NCBI GenBank assembly: GCA_016206755.1
Contig: JACQQZ010000076.1
Coordinates: 1 to 10,910, forward strand
Direction of reading: 5' to 3'
Length of the DNA stretch: 10,910 nt
Source: Candidatus Omnitrophota bacterium
GTDB lineage: Bacteria > Omnitrophota > Gorgyraeia > 1-14-0-20-64-10 > JACQQZ01
This document shows, piece by piece, positions 1 through 6,904 of this stretch (its first letter is position 1; each line of letters begins with the position of its first letter). The notes under the pieces were generated by a model, which was given only the letters and a program-made list of their open reading frames with translations, was not told the origin of the DNA and did no database searches. A program made the translations under genes and the position numbers.

Positions 1-1896
1 CAGGTGCAGCGCCCCACCCTGGTCATCGCCCACAACAAGACACTGGCGGCGCAACTGGCCACGGAGTTCAGGGAGTTCTTTCCCCACAACGCCGTGGAGT
101 ACTTTGTCAGCTACTACGACTACTACCAGCCGGAAGCGTACATTCCTCAGACCGATACGTACATTGAGAAAGATTCTTCCATCAACGACCGGCTTGACCG
201 CCTGCGTCTTTCCGCCACGACGTCGCTGATGTCCCGCGACGACGTGGTCATCGTTGCCAGCGTTTCCTCCATCTACAACTTGGGTTCGCCGGAAGATTAT
301 AAGGAGCTGCTCATCTTTTTAGAGGTGGGGCAGGAGGTTGGACGCATGGAGCTGCTGCGCCGCTTTGTCGGCCTGCTCTACGAACGCAACGACATTGAAT
401 TCCAGCGCGGCCGGTTCCGGGTGCGCGGAGATACCCTTGAAGTGTTTCCGGCCTACCAGGAAACCGCCGTGCGCATTGAACAGTGGGGCGACCGCATTGA
501 AAAGATCAGCGTTGTCCACCCAGTGACGGGTCAAATACTGCAGACGATGGACAAATTTGCCCTTTATCCGGCCAAGCATTTCGTCACGACTTCCGACCGC
601 GTGCAAAAAGCATTGGTGGTGATTGACCATGAGCTCCAGGAGCGCCTAAAAGAACTGCGATCCAAGAATCAACTGTTGGAGGCGCAGCGCTTGGAGCAGC
701 GCACGCGCTTTGACATGGAGATGCTCAAAGAGGTCGGTTTTTGCCATGGGATTGAAAATTATTCCCGCGTGTTGTCGGGACGCCCGCCGGGGGCGCGCCC
801 CTACTGCTTGCTCGATTATTTCCCCAAGCCGTTTTTGACGGTGATCGACGAGTCGCACGTCACATTGCCGCAGATTCGCGGCATGTACGAGGGGGACCGC
901 GCGCGCAAAGAAACTTTGGTGAAATACGGCTTCCGCCTGCCTTCCTGCTTGGACAACCGGCCGCTGAAGTGGAATGAATTTGAGTCGCAAATCGGCCAAA
1001 CTTTGTTTGTTTCGGCGACCCCGGGACCGGAGGAAGTCCGCCGGTCGCGTGGCCAAGTCGTTGAGCAGATCATTCGTCCGACCGGCTTGGTGGATCCTGA
1101 AATCGTTGTGCGTCCCACCGAAAACCAAATCGATGATCTGATCGGGGAAGTCCGAAAGCGCGCCGAAAAAGGGGAGCGTGTCTTGGTGACCACGCTGACC
1201 AAGCGCATGGCGGAGGATCTGGCCGCGTATCTGAAAGAAGCAGCCATCAAAGTCACCTACATCCACTCCGACCTGGACGCTTTTGAGCGGGTGGATGTTT
1301 TGAAGAATTTGCGCATGGGAAAATTCGACTGCGTCGTCGGCATTAATTTGCTGCGCGAGGGATTGGATTTGCCTGAGGTTTCTCTGGTCTGCGTGTTGGA
1401 CGCCGACAAGGAAGGATTCTTGCGCAGTCCGACGTCTCTGATCCAAGTGGCCGGGCGCGCCGCCCGGCATGTCAGCGGCCAAGTTATCATGTACGCAGAC
1501 CGCGAAACGGAGGCGATGCGCCGCACCATCTCAGAAACGCTCCGCCGCCGCCAAATACAGCTTGAATACAACACCCGGCACGACATCACGCCTCGCTCGA
1601 TCGAAAAAGCGATTCTGGAAGGAATTGAAGGAGCAGCGAAAGAGGATGCTGGGCGCGTGGTGGAAGATGCCTTGGGTGCCACGGGGGATGCCTTTATCAT
1701 TGAAGAAGCGCTTGCCCAGATGGAAGAGGAGATGCAATTGGCGGCGCGCAACCTGCAATTCGAGCAGGCGGCCGCGTTGAGAGATCAGATCGCCCAGCTT
1801 CGGGAAAAAGGCCTGCGCGGCATGGCCCGTTTGTTTGATGCGCCTGCCCCGGAGCGCCGCGCGCGAAAAGGGAAGTCATGGAAGACCGGCTCTTAG
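1..1896 (+). CDS. uvrB: UvrABC excinuclease subunit B, 5'-truncated by window
   Basis: UvrB is the helicase-like damage-verification subunit of bacterial nucleotide excision repair; it is loaded by UvrA and then recruits UvrC for incision. The frame is open from base 1 and already inside conserved UvrB sequence (QRPTLVIAHNKTLAAQLA), so the true start and the Walker A loop, about 50 residues, lie upstream; the GTG at base 4 is an internal codon. Visible features, counting that GTG as residue 1: the beta-hairpin with its tyrosine-rich stretch (YFVSYYDYYQPEAYIPQ, about 33-49), motif II DESH at 282-285, SATPG at 337-341, the helicase motifs V and VI region (GINLLREGLDLP, then QVAGRAAR), and a C-terminal UVR coiled-coil region, about 567-603, that contacts UvrC. 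The 630 visible residues plus the missing end fit the usual length of about 660-700. The last 19 bases overlap birA, so translation may be coupled. Family assignment is very secure. Confidence 0.98.
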   Translation, partial: QVQRPTLVIAHNKTLAAQLATEFREFFPHNAVEYFVSYYDYYQPEAYIPQTDTYIEKDSSINDRLDRLRLSATTSLMSRDDVVIVASVSSIYNLGSPEDYKELLIFLEVGQEVGRMELLRRFVGLLYERNDIEFQRGRFRVRGDTLEVFPAYQETAVRIEQWGDRIEKISVVHPVTGQILQTMDKFALYPAKHFVTTSDRVQKALVVIDHELQERLKELRSKNQLLEAQRLEQRTRFDMEMLKEVGFCHGIENYSRVLSGRPPGARPYCLLDYFPKPFLTVIDESHVTLPQIRGMYEGDRARKETLVKYGFRLPSCLDNRPLKWNEFESQIGQTLFVSATPGPEEVRRSRGQVVEQIIRPTGLVDPEIVVRPTENQIDDLIGEVRKRAEKGERVLVTTLTKRMAEDLAAYLKEAAIKVTYIHSDLDAFERVDVLKNLRMGKFDCVVGINLLREGLDLPEVSLVCVLDADKEGFLRSPTSLIQVAGRAARHVSGQVIMYADRETEAMRRTISETLRRRQIQLEYNTRHDITPRSIEKAILEGIEGAAKEDAGRVVEDALGATGDAFIIEEALAQMEEEMQLAARNLQFEQAAALRDQIAQLREKGLRGMARLFDAPAPERRARKGKSWKTGS

Positions 1897-2837
1897 GCGT
1901 CTTGCGTTCAAACCGGGGAGAATACGTTTCCGGCGAGGAGCTTTGTAAATCGAGCGGCGTTTCACGGGCGGCCATTTGGAAGCAGATCGAAAAATTGCGT
2001 GAAGAAGGGTATCGGATTTTGGCGCAGCCCCATTTGGGATACCGGCTTGTTTCAATTCCGGACCGGCTGATTCCGGAAGAATTGCAATGGCAGTTGCCGG
2101 CAAAGATCGTCGGCCGTAAAATCTACAGTTACGCCGCAACGGACTCGACGATGGACGTTGCCCATCAATTGGTGGACGCCGGCGAGGCGGAAGGCAGCGT
2201 TGTTTTCGCGGAGGCGCAGCGGCGCGGGCGCGGGCGCCTGGGCCGAACCTGGGTGTCGGCAGCCGGCCGGGGAATTTCAATGTCCGTGATCTTTCGGCCT
2301 GCGATGGAATTGTCCCAAGCCCCTTTGTTTACGCTGATGGCGGCGGCGGCCATTGTTCAAGCCATTCGAGATTCTGTCGGCATCGAGCCGCAGATCAAAT
2401 GGCCCAACGACATTCTGATTCGCGATAAAAAAGTGGCCGGAATCCTGACGGAGATGAAAGCGGAGCTCAATCAAGTCCACGCCGTGGTTATCGGCATCGG
2501 GCTCAATGTCAACACCCCGCGCCATCTGCTGCCGCGCCTGGCCACCTCGCTGAGTTTGGAGCAAGGCCGGCCCTGCGACCGGCTTCAGGTGGCTCGGGCA
2601 TTGATGATTGCATTGGATGAATTTTATGCGCGGGTCAAGCGGGGAGATGCCCGTTCCATATTCAAAGCCTGGCGCTCGCATTCCATGACGCTGGGACGCC
2701 GGGTTCGCGTGGCTTGCCAGGACCGTCATGTGGATGGAGAAGCCGTGGACTTGAGCCCTCAAGGGGCATTGGTGATTCGCACCGATGAGGGACGGATGGA
2801 GCAGGTGACTGCAGGAGAGGTTTTGATCGTCCGATGA
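1878..2837 (+). CDS. birA: Bifunctional biotin-[acetyl-CoA-carboxylase] ligase / biotin operon repressor
   Basis: This enzyme makes biotinyl-5'-AMP and transfers biotin to a lysine of biotin carboxyl carrier proteins. The protein has 319 residues, the length of group II BirA enzymes. Residues 1-60 form a winged helix-turn-helix (VSGEELCKSSGVSRAAIWKQ at 17-36), so it may also repress transcription. The catalytic domain shows the biotin/ATP loop GRGRLGR at 117-123, KWPNDIL at 174-180, KVAGIL at 185-190 and GIGLNVN at 206-212. Residues from about 270 to the end make the small C-terminal domain. The ATG at 1878 is chosen because the winged helix starts directly there and a purine-rich AGGGAAG lies just upstream, inside the end of uvrB. 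The stop shares bases with the next gene in an ATGA overlap. No biotin synthesis genes lie in the window, so the repressor role is inferred from domain content only. Confidence 0.96.
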   Translation: MEDRLLGVLRSNRGEYVSGEELCKSSGVSRAAIWKQIEKLREEGYRILAQPHLGYRLVSIPDRLIPEELQWQLPAKIVGRKIYSYAATDSTMDVAHQLVDAGEAEGSVVFAEAQRRGRGRLGRTWVSAAGRGISMSVIFRPAMELSQAPLFTLMAAAAIVQAIRDSVGIEPQIKWPNDILIRDKKVAGILTEMKAELNQVHAVVIGIGLNVNTPRHLLPRLATSLSLEQGRPCDRLQVARALMIALDEFYARVKRGDARSIFKAWRSHSMTLGRRVRVACQDRHVDGEAVDLSPQGALVIRTDEGRMEQVTAGEVLIVR

Positions 2838-3550
2838 GCGCTCCGATGATTTTGGTCATTCAGCACGCAGAGCCGGAAACGATGGGCCTCCTGGAACCGT
2901 TGTGCCGCGACGGCGGGATTGCCTGGCATTTGTGCAAGCCGTATGCCGGTGAGCCGGTGCCGCCCGCGACGCAACCTTATGACGGTTTGGTTGTTTTGGG
3001 AGGTCCGATGAATGCGGATGAAACGGACCGGTACCCGTTCTTGAAGGATGAAGTCAAATTGTTCCAGCAATCGTTGCGGCGAGAATTGCCGGCGCTGGGC
3101 ATCTGTTTGGGCGCGCAGCTGATGGCCAAAGCGGCCGGTTCGCGCGTCTATCGCGGATCTCAGCCGGAGATCGGATGGTTTCCGATTCAATTGTCGGAGG
3201 CGGCGCGTCAAGATCCGCTGTTGGAGGTATTTCCCCAGGAGATGGCGGTGTTTCATTGGCACGGCGACACGTACGATCTGCCGGCGAAGGCCGTTCACTT
3301 GGCCTCCAGCCAACGGTACCCTCAGCAAGCTTTCCGTATTGGAACGCAGGCCTACGGCTTGCAATTTCATATCGAGGTCACCCCGGAAATCGTCGAGCGG
3401 TGGGCGCAGGAAACTTCTTCGACGGATCCGGCGCCGTTGCGCAGCGGTCTTGCGGAATATGGCGCGCAGTGTTCAGAGTATGGACGGTTGTACTTAAGCC
3501 GGTTTCTTGAAAAGGTCAAAGTGTTTTACGATGAGAAGAATTCTGACTAA
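2834..3550 (+). CDS. Class I glutamine amidotransferase, stand-alone (GMP synthase-like glutaminase domain)
   Basis: A 238-residue class I (triad) glutamine amidotransferase that hydrolyses glutamine and delivers ammonia to an acceptor. The full signature is present: an oxyanion-side GGPMN at 56-60, the nucleophile elbow GICLGAQ with Cys91, and QFHIEVT with His179 and Glu181. FHWHGDTYDLP at 140-150 is typical of the stand-alone proteins annotated as 'type 1 glutamine amidotransferase' or 'GMP synthase-like'. There is no ATP-pyrophosphatase or synthetase domain as in GuaA, and no neighbouring gene supplies an obvious acceptor enzyme, so the physiological acceptor is unknown. The start overlaps the birA stop by four bases (ATGA), with GGAGAGG about a dozen bases upstream; an alternative start is Met5. 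The region after residue 195 is a short helical tail without a recognised motif. Family confident, substrate unknown. Confidence 0.9.
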   Translation: MSAPMILVIQHAEPETMGLLEPLCRDGGIAWHLCKPYAGEPVPPATQPYDGLVVLGGPMNADETDRYPFLKDEVKLFQQSLRRELPALGICLGAQLMAKAAGSRVYRGSQPEIGWFPIQLSEAARQDPLLEVFPQEMAVFHWHGDTYDLPAKAVHLASSQRYPQQAFRIGTQAYGLQFHIEVTPEIVERWAQETSSTDPAPLRSGLAEYGAQCSEYGRLYLSRFLEKVKVFYDEKNSD

Positions 3551-3559
3551 CCCTAACCC

Positions 3560-3612
3560 GGCGTCGGACGCCGCAGGTGTCTTTATAAAAGTATGGGGTG
3601 GTGTCTGACACC
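3560..3612. repeat. Pair of related 13-base palindromes (REP-like)
   Basis: Two near-identical palindromes lie 40 bases apart: GGCGTCGGACGCC at 3560-3572 and GGTGTCTGACACC at 3600-3612. Each has perfect 6-base arms around one central base, and the two differ by a C-to-T change in the arm that is compensated on the other side. A half-element GGTGTC sits between them at 3576-3581, followed by an A/T-rich TTTATAAAA. Similar GGTGTC/GACACC palindromes are known to me as dispersed REP-type elements in several bacterial phyla, often tied to IS200-like REP transposases; that link is recall and inference, as no transposase is in the window. Folded as RNA, the first could form a 5-bp GC stem, but no T-tract follows it directly, so it is not a convincing terminator. 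The second palindrome overlaps the annotated start of the methyltransferase gene. Confidence 0.55.
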
Positions 3613-4447
3613 GTTTGTGGATGAGCGCCTGAATCAGCATCTGGGCAAGCGCGTCATTGATTCCGCCGCGCTTCAGACGGCGGTCGCCGATCTCGAAGGT
3701 TACACCCGGCAAAAAATGCAAACCGTTTCGCAGAATTATTGGGATTCCCCCAAGTCTCCTGAAACGCAAGACCCCGCAGCGCTGCTGGAATTTTATCGGA
3801 CTTCCAACCGGTATGTTTATGAATCGGCCTACACGGAAGGATACGCCGACCATGTCCGCATGAAGCGAATGGTTGTTGCGGCGGTTCGCCGGTGGCATTT
3901 AAGTCCCGTCCTTGATTTTGGCGGCGGGGGCGGCGGGATTACGTTGGCGCTTGCCGCATCCGGCATCTCTTGTGAATACGCGGATGTTCCCGGAAAGCTC
4001 ACTGAATTTGTCCGGTGGCGCCTTGCGCAGCGCCGCTTCTCTATCCCGATTCATGACGCCACCCGTCCGCTGCCTTCCAAGCGCTATCGCGCTGTTCTGG
4101 GAATTGATGTCTTGGAGCACGTGCCGGATTTGGCGGCCACGTTACGGCAGCTCAAGTCAGCGCTGGTTCCTAGACTGCCCGATGGGCAGGGGGGCGGATG
4201 GCTCATCGCCACGCATTCTTTTACGGATCAAGACCCGCTGCATTTGGCCTCTTCGCATGTCTACGGAGACCTGAAAAAATTCGACCGGCTGATGCAATCG
4301 GAAGATTTCCGTTATCAGGGACGCCTCAAACCGGATCTTTTCTCCGAGCAATGGTACCGGATTTTTCGCCGGCCTTTGGTGTTGGGCGCGCGCCTGAGCC
4401 CCAAGCTCAAGGGCGGCGGAAACCTTCTGGTCTACCGTCTCAGTTAG
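3593..4447 (+). CDS. Class I SAM-dependent methyltransferase, substrate unknown
   Basis: Up to 284 residues. Residues 106-121 hold the SAM-binding motif I, an unusually glycine-rich form (VLDFGGGGGGITLALA). The acidic residue at the end of strand beta-2 is Asp131, and the post-motif GIDVLEHVPD at 170-179 is the classic motif of small-molecule methyltransferases in the Methyltransf_11/23 group. A helical cap of about 100 residues precedes the core. The start is uncertain: the ATG at 3593 encodes a first segment (MGWCLTPF) lying across a repeat palindrome, and no good ribosome-binding site precedes it. In-frame alternatives are GTG at 3617 and ATG at 3716 (residue 42), both upstream of the SAM core. 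The gene is separated from the amidotransferase by 42 bases and from cydA by only 6 bases. A role in quinone or lipid modification linked to cydAB is possible from position alone, but nothing in the sequence proves it. Confidence 0.82.
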   Translation: MGWCLTPFVDERLNQHLGKRVIDSAALQTAVADLEGYTRQKMQTVSQNYWDSPKSPETQDPAALLEFYRTSNRYVYESAYTEGYADHVRMKRMVVAAVRRWHLSPVLDFGGGGGGITLALAASGISCEYADVPGKLTEFVRWRLAQRRFSIPIHDATRPLPSKRYRAVLGIDVLEHVPDLAATLRQLKSALVPRLPDGQGGGWLIATHSFTDQDPLHLASSHVYGDLKKFDRLMQSEDFRYQGRLKPDLFSEQWYRIFRRPLVLGARLSPKLKGGGNLLVYRLS

Positions 4448-4450
4448 GAA
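4446..4450 (+). promoter_or_regulatory. Ribosome-binding site of cydA
   Basis: AGGAA lies 3 bases before the cydA ATG and overlaps the TAG stop codon of the methyltransferase gene. The overlap suggests that ribosomes finishing the upstream gene can reinitiate on cydA, so the two are probably co-transcribed. The 3-base spacing is shorter than ideal. Confidence 0.55.
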
Positions 4451-4453
4451 ACC

Positions 4454-5821
4454 ATGGATGTTTTGACGCTGTCCCGCCTGCAATTCGCTTTTACGATCGC
4501 CTTCCATTACATTTATCCGCCGCTTTCGATTGGTCTGGGAGTTATCCTGGTTATCATGGAGGGCTTGTATTTGAAAACGCGCCTCCCGCTCTATCGCCAG
4601 ATGGCAAAATTCTGGGTGAAAATTTTTGCGCTGACTTTTGCCATGGGTGTGGCCACAGGCATCGTCATGGAATTCGAATTTGGAACCAATTGGGCGACGT
4701 ACTCGCGCTACGTCGGGGACGTTTTTGGCAGCGCCTTGGCGGCTGAGGGTATTTTCGCCTTTTTTCTGGAATCCGGATTTTTGGCCGTGCTTTTATTCGG
4801 CTGGGACAAAGTCGGTCCGGCGATGCACTTCGTTTCGACTCTCCTGGTGGCGCTGGGCGCGATGTTCAGCGCCATCTGGATTGTGGTGGCCAATTCCTGG
4901 ATGCAGACCCCGGCCGGTTTTCACGTGGTCGGGGAAGGGATGAAAGCCCGCGCGGAAATTACCGATTTTTGGGCGATGGTTTTTAACCCCTCCTCCATGA
5001 ATCGCTTGAGTCACGTCGTGTTGGGGGCTTGGCAAGCAGGGGCGTTTTTGGTGCTCAGCGTTTCGGCCTACTACCTGCTTAAAAAACGGCACATCGAGTT
5101 TGCCAAGTCCTCCATGAAAATCGGATTGGTCGTTGCTGCGGCTGCTTCAATTCTTCAATTGGTCACTGGACATCAGTCGGCGCGCATCGCCGGTCAATAC
5201 CAGCCGGCAAAGCTGGCCGCTTTTGAAGGGCACTACGCGGAAAACGCGCCGGCCGATGCGCATCTCTTCGGATGGGTTGATGAGAAGAATGAGCGCGTGA
5301 TCGGCTTGAAGATCCCTGGTTTTGCAAGCTGGCTCCTTTCAAACGACGCCCAGCGGCCGGTCAAAGGCCTTCGCCGATTCGCACCGGCCGATCGTCCACC
5401 GGTGAATGCCACGTTTCAATTTTTCCACATCATGGTGGCGATCGGAATATTCCAGATTCTCCTGAGTTGGCTGGGGCTTTGGTGCTGGCGGCGTGGAACG
5501 CTGTTTCAGGCAAGGGGGTTGCTTTGGATTTTTGTCTTTTCCGTGCTGGGCCCGCAGATTGCCAATCAAGCGGGGTGGTTTGCCGCTGAGGCGGGCAGGC
5601 AGCCGTGGATTGTTTACGGGCTTCTGCGCACCTCGGAAGGGCTTTCAAAAACGGTAACCGCCAACATGGTGTTGTCTTCGCTAATCATGTTCACGTTCAT
5701 CTATCTGCTGCTGTTTGCGCTTTTTATCTTCCTTTTGGATCGAAAAATTCGCGGCGGACCGGAGGAAGAAGAGATTCCGACAGAGGAATATCGGCGTCAT
5801 CCATATGCCATTCGACCTTAA
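4454..5821 (+). CDS. cydA: Cytochrome bd quinol oxidase subunit I, short Q-loop type
   Basis: CydA carries the haems b558, b595 and d and, with CydB, reduces oxygen to water using quinol in the inner membrane. The 455-residue protein has about nine hydrophobic segments. Key residues align with the E. coli enzyme: His18 (E. coli His19), Glu98 and Glu106 (Glu99, Glu107) in [12 protein letters not shown], His187 (His186) in [13 protein letters not shown], and Met327 in FHIMV, matching the Met393 haem b558 ligand. The quinol-binding Q-loop shows Lys253 and Glu258 in AKLAAFE. The total length, well below the 522 of E. coli, indicates the short Q-loop class. GRQPW, at 381-385, is the usual conserved motif. 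The C-terminus is acidic (PEEEE) and its last 17 bases overlap cydB. Start chosen from the conserved N-terminus and the AGGAA upstream. No CydX-like small protein or cydCD is seen in the window. Confidence 0.97.
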   Translation: MDVLTLSRLQFAFTIAFHYIYPPLSIGLGVILVIMEGLYLKTRLPLYRQMAKFWVKIFALTFAMGVATGIVMEFEFGTNWATYSRYVGDVFGSALAAEGIFAFFLESGFLAVLLFGWDKVGPAMHFVSTLLVALGAMFSAIWIVVANSWMQTPAGFHVVGEGMKARAEITDFWAMVFNPSSMNRLSHVVLGAWQAGAFLVLSVSAYYLLKKRHIEFAKSSMKIGLVVAAAASILQLVTGHQSARIAGQYQPAKLAAFEGHYAENAPADAHLFGWVDEKNERVIGLKIPGFASWLLSNDAQRPVKGLRRFAPADRPPVNATFQFFHIMVAIGIFQILLSWLGLWCWRRGTLFQARGLLWIFVFSVLGPQIANQAGWFAAEAGRQPWIVYGLLRTSEGLSKTVTANMVLSSLIMFTFIYLLLFALFIFLLDRKIRGGPEEEEIPTEEYRRHPYAIRP

Positions 5822-6827
5822 CAGCGTTTGGTTTGCGTTGGTGGGCGTATTGCTCATCGGTTACGCCATCCTCGACGGTTTTGACTTGGGGGTCGGCTCG
5901 CTTCACCTGTTTTCCAAGACCGACGAGGAACGGCGCCTGCTTCTCAATGCCATCGGCCCGGTCTGGGACGGCAACGAGGTTTGGCTGGTCACGGCCGGCG
6001 GCGCTTTGTTCGCGGCTTTCCCGGATGTCTATGCGACTGTTTTTTCCGGTTTCTACTTGGCGTTCATGATGCTTTTGGCGGCGCTGATTTTCAGGGCGGT
6101 GGCCATCGAATTTCGCAGCAAGATGCCGCAAAAGATTTGGCGCGCCTGTTGGGATGTGAGCTTTAGCGCAAGCAGCATCTTGTGCAGTTTGCTGATCGGC
6201 GTGGCGTTGGGCAACATCGCGCGCGGGATTCCGTTGACCGCAGAAAAAGAGTATGCCGGCTCTTTCCTTGATCTGCTCAATCCTTATGCCTTGTTGGTCG
6301 GCTTGACCACCGCGGCGCTCTTGATGATGCACGGCTCGATCTATCTGGTTCTCAAAACGGAAAATCCGCTGCACGATAAAATTCGCGTCTGGGTGCAGCG
6401 GACGATGATCGCTTTCATTGTCCTTTATGCTTTGACCACCATGGCCACTTTGGTCTACGTGCCGCACATGGCGGAACCGTTCAAGCGCCGCCCCATATTT
6501 TTTGCGCTTCCTATATTGGGCCTGCTGGCCATTGCCAATGTGCCGCGGGAAATTCATCACGGGCATGATTTTCGGGCTTTTGTTTCCTCCTGCGCCGCCA
6601 TCGCCGCCTTGCTGGCTCTCTTCGGAGTGGGGCTCTATCCCAATCTGGTGCTTTCTCGTCCGGACCCGCAGTACAGCTTGACCATCTATAACGCCGCTTC
6701 CTCTGCAAAGACGCTTTCAATCATGCTGGCGATTGCGCTCATCGGCATGCCGTTGGTGATCGGATATACGATCACCATTTATTGGATTTTCCGCGGCAAG
6801 GTCAAGCTCGACAGGACCAGCTATTAG
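5805..6827 (+). CDS. cydB: Cytochrome bd quinol oxidase subunit II
   Basis: CydB is the haem-poor membrane partner that stabilises CydA in the bd oxidase. The 340-residue protein has eight or nine hydrophobic segments and the family hallmarks DGFDLG at 24-29 and GPVWDGNEVWL at 51-61; GNIARGIPL and LTIYNAASS near the C-terminal third are also typical. The start is set at 5805 because [10 protein letters not shown] begins the family's first membrane helix directly. The open frame extends 30 codons further upstream, but that part would be a highly basic stretch read out of frame across the cydA tail. The chosen start overlaps cydA by 17 bases, with GAGGAAT some 15 bases upstream, so translational coupling is likely. 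Length is close to the usual 335-380. The gene ends 77 bases before the next start, and no cydX fits in that gap. Confidence 0.96.
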   Translation: MPFDLNSVWFALVGVLLIGYAILDGFDLGVGSLHLFSKTDEERRLLLNAIGPVWDGNEVWLVTAGGALFAAFPDVYATVFSGFYLAFMMLLAALIFRAVAIEFRSKMPQKIWRACWDVSFSASSILCSLLIGVALGNIARGIPLTAEKEYAGSFLDLLNPYALLVGLTTAALLMMHGSIYLVLKTENPLHDKIRVWVQRTMIAFIVLYALTTMATLVYVPHMAEPFKRRPIFFALPILGLLAIANVPREIHHGHDFRAFVSSCAAIAALLALFGVGLYPNLVLSRPDPQYSLTIYNAASSAKTLSIMLAIALIGMPLVIGYTITIYWIFRGKVKLDRTSY

Positions 6828-6865
6828 CTTTATTTGTAAACCGATTAAAATGTTTGTGTTATCCC

Positions 6866-6895
6866 TTGACGATCCCTGGCGGCTTGGAGTATCCT
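6866..6895 (+). promoter_or_regulatory. Predicted sigma70-type promoter of the fusion gene
   Basis: TTGACG at 6866-6871 and TATCCT at 6890-6895 are separated by 18 bases; the first matches the -35 consensus at five of six positions, the second the -10 consensus at four of six. It is the only promoter-like pair I see in the 77-base gap after cydB, which has no clear terminator hairpin. Transcription would begin about 6902-6904, placing the ATG at 6905 almost at the 5' end of the RNA. No Shine-Dalgarno sequence at normal distance is present, in keeping with a leaderless start. Confidence 0.5.
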
Positions 6896-6904
6896 CTGAA
6901 TACC

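Noticed and set aside
646..1482. Long minus-strand open frame (278 codons) opposite uvrB
   Set aside because: It lies entirely antisense to conserved uvrB codons, has a Gln/Arg/His-rich composition typical of a shadow frame, and shows no motif.
3559..3590. Rho-independent terminator after the amidotransferase gene
   Set aside because: The GC stem is only about 5 bp and is not directly followed by a run of T; better explained as a repeat palindrome.
4198..4746. Plus-strand open frame of 182 codons across the methyltransferase-cydA junction
   Set aside because: It overlaps two well-supported genes in another frame and its translation has no family features.
5715..5804. Upstream start for cydB giving 30 extra residues
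   Set aside because: The extra segment is a basic stretch overlapping the cydA end; the family begins with the membrane helix encoded from 5805.
5724..6566. Minus-strand open frame of 280 codons opposite cydB
   Set aside because: Antisense to a clear membrane protein gene; its His/Arg/Gln-rich translation is the expected mirror of hydrophobic codons.
6782..6904. Upstream start for the fusion gene, inside the end of cydB
   Set aside because: It would overlap cydB by 46 bases and put 41 unrelated residues before a signal-peptide-like start; a promoter lies within this stretch.
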